Positions 21,857 through 26,477 of a stretch of 26,477 nt of DNA are shown here, one piece after another. The stretch's first letter is position 1; every line of letters begins with the position of its first letter. Below the pieces are notes generated by a model. That model ran no database searches, was not told the origin of the DNA, and was given only the letters and a program-made list of their open reading frames with translations. The position numbers and the translations under genes were made by a program. This DNA is from Bacillota bacterium (GTDB lineage: Bacteria; Bacillota; Bacilli; Bacillales; Cytobacillaceae): contig JAUZPT010000005.1 in the NCBI GenBank assembly GCA_030705745.1, positions 1 through 26,477 on the forward strand, written 5' to 3'.

Positions 21857-23209
21857 ATGATAAGGAAACTATTAATTGCAAATAGAGGAGAAATCGCGGT
21901 TAGGGTCATTCGTGCCTGCCGGGAAATGGGGATTGAATCGGTTGCTGTTTTTTCTGAAGCAGATCGGGAAGCATTGCATGTCCAATTGGCAGATGAAGCA
22001 TACTGCATTGGCCCCACTTCTTCCAAAGAAAGCTATTTAAACACGACAAATATCATAAGTGTGGCCAAATTAACGGGTTGCGATGCGATCCATCCTGGCT
22101 ACGGTTTTCTGGCGGAAAACGCTGATTTCGCAGAACTTTGCAGAGAATGCAATATTATTTTTGTTGGGCCGAGCCCCGAAGCGATTTCGAAAATGGGTAC
22201 AAAGGATGTAGCCCGCGAAACGATGAAGGAAGCTGGCGTACCAATTGTTCCTGGATCCAAAGGAATCATTAGGGATGTGGAAGAGGCGATAGAGCTTTCC
22301 AATACCATCGGCTATCCTGTTATTATCAAAGCTACAGCAGGAGGCGGTGGTAAGGGAATCCGGGTGGCGAGGAACGAGCAAGAATTAATCAAAGGCATTA
22401 ATATCACCCAACAGGAAGCCCTCACTGCATTCGGAAATGCCGGTGTATACATCGAAAAATACATTGAAGATTTTCGCCATGTTGAAATTCAAGTGATGGC
22501 GGATTCCTATGGAAATACAATCCATCTTGGCGAACGTGATTGTTCCATCCAACGGAGGCTTCAAAAGCTGCTGGAAGAAACCCCTTCTCCAGCACTAGAT
22601 GGAGAAATTCGTGAACAAATGGGAAATGCGGCCGTGAAAGCTGCAAAAGCAGTTGATTATTCTGGTGCTGGCACGGTAGAATTTATATATGACTACCGCA
22701 ATCGCCAATTTTACTTTATGGAAATGAATACTAGGATACAGGTGGAGCATCCAGTAACTGAAATGGTGACAGGTGTGGATTTGATCAAGGAGCAAATAAA
22801 GGTTGCTTCAGGAGAAAAACTGCAGTTGAAACAAAAGGATGTAACATTTAACGGATGGGCTATTGAATGCCGCATTAATGCGGAAAACCCAGATAAGAAT
22901 TTTATGCCTTCTCCTGGAAAAATCAATATGTATCTTCCTCCTGGAGGTCTTGGCGTTCGGATTGACTCTGCTGCCTATCCAGGGTATTCCATTCCTCCTT
23001 ACTACGATTCCATGATTGCAAAAGTCATCACATATGGAAGCAGTCGGGAAGAAGCAATATCGAGGATGAAACGGGCGCTTGGAGAATTTATTGTGGAGGG
23101 TATCCATACGACCATTCCTTTTCATCTTAAACTGCTGGAGCATGAGAAGTTTGTTGAAGGACAGTTTAATACTAAATTTCTGGAATTGTACGATGTGATG
23201 AAGTCTTAA
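21857..23209 (+). CDS. accC: Acetyl-CoA carboxylase biotin carboxylase subunit
   Basis: AccC carboxylates the biotin of AccB using ATP and bicarbonate. The 450 residues are full length with the three family parts: the N-terminal domain ([20 protein letters not shown]), the ATP-grasp domain with the glycine-rich loop [13 protein letters not shown], and the catalytic [15 protein letters not shown] segment. The C-terminal biotin carboxylase domain ([12 protein letters not shown]...[10 protein letters not shown]) completes it. ATG at 21857 follows AAGGAGCG. accB and accC form an operon that probably extends to yqhY, 22 bases downstream. Confidence 0.97.
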   Translation: MIRKLLIANRGEIAVRVIRACREMGIESVAVFSEADREALHVQLADEAYCIGPTSSKESYLNTTNIISVAKLTGCDAIHPGYGFLAENADFAELCRECNIIFVGPSPEAISKMGTKDVARETMKEAGVPIVPGSKGIIRDVEEAIELSNTIGYPVIIKATAGGGGKGIRVARNEQELIKGINITQQEALTAFGNAGVYIEKYIEDFRHVEIQVMADSYGNTIHLGERDCSIQRRLQKLLEETPSPALDGEIREQMGNAAVKAAKAVDYSGAGTVEFIYDYRNRQFYFMEMNTRIQVEHPVTEMVTGVDLIKEQIKVASGEKLQLKQKDVTFNGWAIECRINAENPDKNFMPSPGKINMYLPPGGLGVRIDSAAYPGYSIPPYYDSMIAKVITYGSSREEAISRMKRALGEFIVEGIHTTIPFHLKLLEHEKFVEGQFNTKFLELYDVMKS

Positions 23210-23231
23210 TAAATATCCGGAGGTGTTTTGG

Positions 23232-23639
23232 ATGATTGAAAATAGTATTTTGGAAATGAATCAAGGAAATAATGGTCACGGTAAAGTTGAAATTGCCCCG
23301 GAAGTGATTGAAGTAATCGCAGGCATTGCTGCATCTGAAGTGGAAGGCGTTTCGCAAATGCGTGGAAATTTCGCTACTGGTGTCGTCGAACGGTTAGGGA
23401 AAAAGAATCACGGAAAAGGTGTGAAAGTTGAATTATCTGAAAACGGCATTAAAGTGGATGTGTATTGCCTGATGAAATTTGGCATATCCATCCCTGTTGT
23501 AGCTCAGAAAATTCAAGACAACATCAGACAGGCATTATTGAATATGACTGCACTTGAGGCAGAAGAAGTCAACATCCATGTCGTAGGAATTCAGTTTGAA
23601 AACCAAAAGCATGAAGTGGAAATTGAAGAGGAAGTTTAA
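23232..23639 (+). CDS. yqhY: Asp23/Gls24 family protein YqhY
   Basis: A 135-residue cytoplasmic Asp23/Gls24 (DUF322) family protein: GKVEIAPEVIEVIAGIAASEVEGVSQM at the start, then GVKVELSENGIKVDVYCLMKFGISIPVVAQKIQDNIRQAL, and an acidic tail. In B. subtilis yqhY is co-located with accBC, and its loss selects for mutations in acetyl-CoA carboxylase genes, pointing to a role in holding that activity in check. The same linkage is kept here. ATG at 23232 lies 8 bases after GGAGG (CCGGAGGTG); the in-frame GTG at 23223 is part of that ribosome site and is rejected. Confidence 0.92.
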   Translation: MIENSILEMNQGNNGHGKVEIAPEVIEVIAGIAASEVEGVSQMRGNFATGVVERLGKKNHGKGVKVELSENGIKVDVYCLMKFGISIPVVAQKIQDNIRQALLNMTALEAEEVNIHVVGIQFENQKHEVEIEEEV

Positions 23640-23641
23640 TC

Positions 23642-23682
23642 GGAAAAACCGGAGGCATAATTATGTCCTCCGGTTTTTCTTC
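23642..23682. terminator. Strong terminator after yqhY
   Basis: GAAAAACCGGAGG (23643-23655) pairs perfectly with CCTCCGGTTTTTC (23667-23679). The loop contains the self-complementary CATAATTATG, so the stem can extend nearly to closure. A T-run follows. Confidence 0.93.
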
Positions 23683-23962
23683 GCCATTAATAGAAAAAAT
23701 TTTTCCTATCAGTGCGAAGAGTTTGCATATATGCTATTATCTTTTTATGTGTTTAAAATTTAAAGGGAATGTGTTCGTTCCAAATTGCTGTTAATGTTTA
23801 AATTGTTTTAATGCAGCCGGACTTTTTAATCCAGCTTCAGCGCCTTTTGTTATTCGACGCCCGGATTAGATAGAAATAATTTACAAATAGGAAATTCCCA
23901 CATTTCATTTGATGAAAAATGGACAAAATTCATTTGTCCTGCGAAAAGGAGTTAACGGTATA
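23683..23962. other. 280-base non-coding leader before nusB
   Basis: No gene is supported. TGCTATTAT (about 23732-23740) fits an extended -10 promoter for nusB-folD, without a clear -35. Around 23820-23870 short complementary blocks (TAATCC ... GGATTA and GCG ... CGC) allow a weak structured leader. The nusB frame stays open upstream to about 23909 but without a ribosome site. Confidence 0.5.
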
Positions 23963-24355
23963 ATGAAAAGAAGAACTGCAAGGGAAAAAGCATTACAATC
24001 GCTTTTTCAAATTGATGTAAGCAATAGTGAACCAACGTCGGCGATTGAGCATGTGCTTGATGGAGAAACAGGTGATGAGTACTTAACGAAGCTGGTCTTA
24101 GGAGTTGTTGAACACAAAGAGGAAATTGATCAATTGATCAAGGAAAATCTTGAAAACTGGTCCATTGACCGTCTTGCCACAGTTGACCGGAATTTATTGA
24201 GGATTGCTGTGTATGAACTGAAGCTCTGCCGAAATGAAGTGCCAGAGAATGTAGTGTTGGATGAAGCCATTGAGATTGCCAAGCTTTATGGAGACGACCA
24301 ATCAAGCAAGTTTATTAACGGTGTTCTTTCAAAAATAAAACAGCAGCTTGCTTAG
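23963..24355 (+). CDS. nusB: Transcription antitermination factor NusB
   Basis: NusB binds boxA RNA with NusE (ribosomal protein S10) and supports antitermination of rRNA transcription. The 130-residue all-helical protein has the conserved MKRRTAREKALQSLFQID start and WSIDRLATVDRNLLRIAVYEL core. The family end AIEIAKLYGDDQSSKFINGVLSKI is also present. ATG at 23963 is about 11 bases after AAAAGGAG; open codons upstream (from 23909) are not family sequence. folD follows after 49 bases. Confidence 0.96.
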   Translation: MKRRTAREKALQSLFQIDVSNSEPTSAIEHVLDGETGDEYLTKLVLGVVEHKEEIDQLIKENLENWSIDRLATVDRNLLRIAVYELKLCRNEVPENVVLDEAIEIAKLYGDDQSSKFINGVLSKIKQQLA

Positions 24356-24404
24356 TGTTCTTCTTGAAGTTGGTTTTCTCTGAAAAACAGAGGAGGAAGA
24401 TCGA

Positions 24405-25268
24405 ATGGAAGCAATTTTGATTAACGGGAAAGAGATTGCCCAGAAAACCAGAATGGACATCGCCGAAGAAGTGAAGAAATTGAAAGAAAATGGAAATGTA
24501 CCGGGTTTGGCTGTCATCCTTGTTGGGAATAACCATGCATCAAGAACATATGTCAACAATAAAGAGAAGGCTTGCAAGGATTTGGGCATGCTTTCATTGT
24601 TGATTGAGTTGCCCGAAAGTTTGCATGAAAACGACTTGCTTGCAAAAATAAAAGAATTGAATGAGGATCCAACGATCCATGGAATTCTTGTCCAGCTTCC
24701 ACTTCCAAAACAAATCAATGAAAAAAAAGTAATCGAATCTATTTCTCCAGAAAAAGATGTGGACGGATTCCACCCGATCAATATTGGGCGAATGATGACC
24801 GGACAGGAAACTTTCCTGCCATGTACACCTTTTGGCATAATGGTAATGCTAAAAGAAATGGAGATCGAAACAGAAGGTAAGCATGTCGTAATTGTCGGTC
24901 GAAGCAATATTGTCGGCAAGCCGTCAGGCCAATTATTTCTAAACGAAAACGCAACAGTGACTTATTGCCATTCAAGGACGAAAGATCTGAAATTCCATAC
25001 AAGACAGGCGGACATTCTTGTTTCCGCTGTCGGAATTGCCAATTTTATTACCGCTGATCATGTAAGTGATGGTGCTGTCGTAATTGATGTGGGAATGAAT
25101 CGCGATGAAAATGGCAAGTTGTGCGGGGATGTCGCGTTTGAAACAGTTAAGCAAAAGGCCGGCTATATTACCCCTGTGCCTGGTGGGGTTGGACCTATGA
25201 CGATCACGATGCTGATGTACAATACAATGAAATCCGCCAAGAATGCCAGCATGGCACAGCATGTATAA
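24405..25268 (+). CDS. folD: Bifunctional methylene-THF dehydrogenase/cyclohydrolase FolD
   Basis: FolD interconverts 5,10-methylene-, methenyl- and 10-formyl-tetrahydrofolate, using NADP(H). The 287 residues include the catalytic Lys53 in YVNNKEKAC and [22 protein letters not shown] and the Rossmann [11 protein letters not shown] loop come next, and the closing [18 protein letters not shown] completes the family pattern. ATG at 24405 follows GAGGAGGAAGATCG. The order nusB-folD-xseA is that of B. subtilis. A 208-base gap with a large hairpin separates it from xseA. Confidence 0.97.
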   Translation: MEAILINGKEIAQKTRMDIAEEVKKLKENGNVPGLAVILVGNNHASRTYVNNKEKACKDLGMLSLLIELPESLHENDLLAKIKELNEDPTIHGILVQLPLPKQINEKKVIESISPEKDVDGFHPINIGRMMTGQETFLPCTPFGIMVMLKEMEIETEGKHVVIVGRSNIVGKPSGQLFLNENATVTYCHSRTKDLKFHTRQADILVSAVGIANFITADHVSDGAVVIDVGMNRDENGKLCGDVAFETVKQKAGYITPVPGGVGPMTITMLMYNTMKSAKNASMAQHV

Positions 25269-25331
25269 AAGCTGATAAGGCACCATAGACATGATCGATA
25301 TAATTAAAAAGCCAAATTAAGTTGGTGAAAT

Positions 25332-25421
25332 ATTGTCCTTATCTTTATTAAGTTTGTTCCTGTCAATGTTTGCGTGACGAAAGGAACGTGTAAACTTATA
25401 ATGGATAAGGACAGTTTTTTT
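25332..25421 (+). terminator. Long nested hairpin with T-run between folD and xseA
   Basis: TGTCCTTATC (25334-25343) pairs with GATAAGGACA (25404-25413), AAGTTT (25350-25355) with AAACTT (25392-25397), GTTCC (25356-25360) with GGAAC (25383-25387), and GTCA (25362-25365) with TGAC (25375-25378). All are nested in order, followed by seven T residues (25415-25421). It can act as the folD terminator, but is much longer and more elaborate than usual. Confidence 0.75.
25374..25402 (+). promoter_or_regulatory. Candidate sigma-A promoter for xseA inside the hairpin
   Basis: GTGACG (25374-25379) and a perfect TATAAT (25397-25402) are spaced 17 bases apart, about 75 bases upstream of the xseA ATG. The -10 lies in the right arm of the folD-xseA hairpin, so terminator and promoter overlap. 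Confidence 0.55.
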
Positions 25422-25476
25422 ATAAAGAAAAGTGTAAATTATGGTATTAAACAAATGTGCATTGAAGGAGTTCGAT

Positions 25477-26477
25477 ATGGCGGAAAATCAGTATTTAACG
25501 GTCAATGCTTTAACCAAATACATAAAGAGAAAATTTGACGCTGATCCCCATCTTCAGGATGTGTATGTTAAAGGCGAAATTTCAAACTTGAAAGCGCACA
25601 CGAGTGGGCACTTGTACTTTACATTGAAAGATGATAAAGCAAGAATCCTTGCCGTTATGTTTGCAGGTAATGCCCGTTCGATGAAATTCCGGCCCGAAAA
25701 CGGGATGAAAGTCATCGTCAAAGGCGATATAAGCGTATATGAGCCAAGCGGACAATATCAAATTTATATAAAAGAAATGCGTCCGGATGGAATTGGTGAA
25801 TTATTTTTGGCATACGAGCAGTTGAAAAACAAGCTTGAGGCCGAAGGGTTATTTTCTAATGCACATAAAAGGGCCCTTCCTTCTTTCCCAAAAACCGTTG
25901 GTGTCGTGACTTCCCCTACAGGAGCTGCTGTCCGTGACATCCTAACGACGATTAAAAGGCGCTATCCCATTGCAAAAGTCCTCATTTTCCCTGCACTTGT
26001 ACAAGGAGAAAATGCCGCGCCATCGATTGCTAAAGCGATTGAAGCAGCGAATAAGCGTGCGGAAATTGATGTGCTTATCGTAGGAAGGGGAGGAGGTTCT
26101 ATTGAGGAGTTATGGGCTTTTAATGAAGAAAGAGTGGCCAGGGCAATCTTTGAATCAGCCATTCCTATTATTTCTGCTGTAGGACATGAAACCGATTTTA
26201 CTATTGCCGATTTTGTCGCAGATATGCGCGCCCCAACTCCAACAGGAGCAGCAGAACTCGCAGTTCCCCATATCGAGGAGTTGCTGGAAAGAGTTCTTCA
26301 ACGGCAAACACGCTTGCTCAGGGCAATGAAGGAAAAATTTAGATTTGAAAAGGAAAGACTAGGCAGATTGGAAAAATCATATGCCTTTCGATACCCGATG
26401 CGCCTTTATGAACAAAAACTGGAGCAACTTGACAAATTGACAGAAAAGCTCGTTCGTGGTGCACAACTTGCCTCTTC
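25477..26477 (+). CDS. xseA: Exodeoxyribonuclease VII large subunit, 5' part
   Basis: XseA is the catalytic large subunit of exonuclease VII, which degrades single-stranded DNA from both ends. The visible 333 codons run open to the window end, so about a quarter of the gene is missing. The N-terminal OB-fold (about 1-100: [14 protein letters not shown]...[26 protein letters not shown]) and the catalytic region are present ([71 protein letters not shown]). A coiled-coil start follows, with many Arg, Lys and Glu. ATG at 25477 is 6 bases after GAAGGAG. xseB is expected just beyond the window. Confidence 0.96.
   Translation, partial: MAENQYLTVNALTKYIKRKFDADPHLQDVYVKGEISNLKAHTSGHLYFTLKDDKARILAVMFAGNARSMKFRPENGMKVIVKGDISVYEPSGQYQIYIKEMRPDGIGELFLAYEQLKNKLEAEGLFSNAHKRALPSFPKTVGVVTSPTGAAVRDILTTIKRRYPIAKVLIFPALVQGENAAPSIAKAIEAANKRAEIDVLIVGRGGGSIEELWAFNEERVARAIFESAIPIISAVGHETDFTIADFVADMRAPTPTGAAELAVPHIEELLERVLQRQTRLLRAMKEKFRFEKERLGRLEKSYAFRYPMRLYEQKLEQLDKLTEKLVRGAQLAS

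Noticed and set aside
24329..24919. Long open frame on the minus strand opposite folD (196 codons)
   Set aside because: Antisense shadow of folD; Ser/Phe/Ile-rich composition typical of reversed coding sequence.

Overview
The window is 26.5 kb of chromosome from an endospore-forming member of the Bacillaceae (Bacillus in the broad sense). The evidence is the complete spoIIIAA-AH operon, the order yqhO-yqhP-yqhQ-yqhR-aroQ-yqhT-efp ... spoIIIA-accB-accC-yqhY-nusB-folD-xseA known from B. subtilis, a low to moderate GC content, and strong AGGAGG-type ribosome binding sites. I cannot name the species.

Layout. Positions 1-4923 hold the conserved left flank: the end of a patatin-like phospholipase gene, membrane proteins YqhP and YqhQ on the minus strand, then YqhR, AroQ, a YqhT-type Xaa-Pro peptidase interrupted by one in-frame TGA, and elongation factor P followed by a strong terminator. 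Positions 15675-26477 hold the conserved right flank: the spoIIIA operon behind a recognisable sigma-E promoter, accBC behind a FapR-like box, yqhY, nusB, folD and the start of xseA.

Between efp and spoIIIAA, where B. subtilis carries only the small gene yqhV, this genome has about 10.9 kb of extra genes. They encode a PCYCGC-type lipoprotein, a membrane-anchored dihaem cytochrome c, and a near-complete System I (Ccm) cytochrome c maturation set: CcmE (with the unusual CxxxY haem-binding motif), CcmF, a CcmH-like protein, a short CcmI-like protein, CcmA, CcmB, CcmC, a 41-residue CcmD and a CcmG/ResA-like thioredoxin. Two exported, membrane-anchored proteins of unknown function are interleaved. 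Bacillaceae normally mature cytochrome c with System II (ResB/ResC), so a System I operon here is unusual. A SIMPL-domain gene on the minus strand closes the insert.

The most notable observation is in the PCYCGC lipoprotein. Its frame is crossed by a TGA at codon 104, exactly where the family has the first Cys of a C-terminal CxxC motif, so the product would carry U-x-x-C. The family sequence continues intact to TAA at 5476-5478. Four bases after the TGA begins a 42-base hairpin with about 16 base pairs and a GGG-containing apical loop, matching the bacterial SECIS pattern. I propose it as a selenoprotein linked to cytochrome c maturation. The yqhT TGA, by contrast, replaces an Arg codon, has no such hairpin and looks like an ordinary nonsense mutation or a sequence error.
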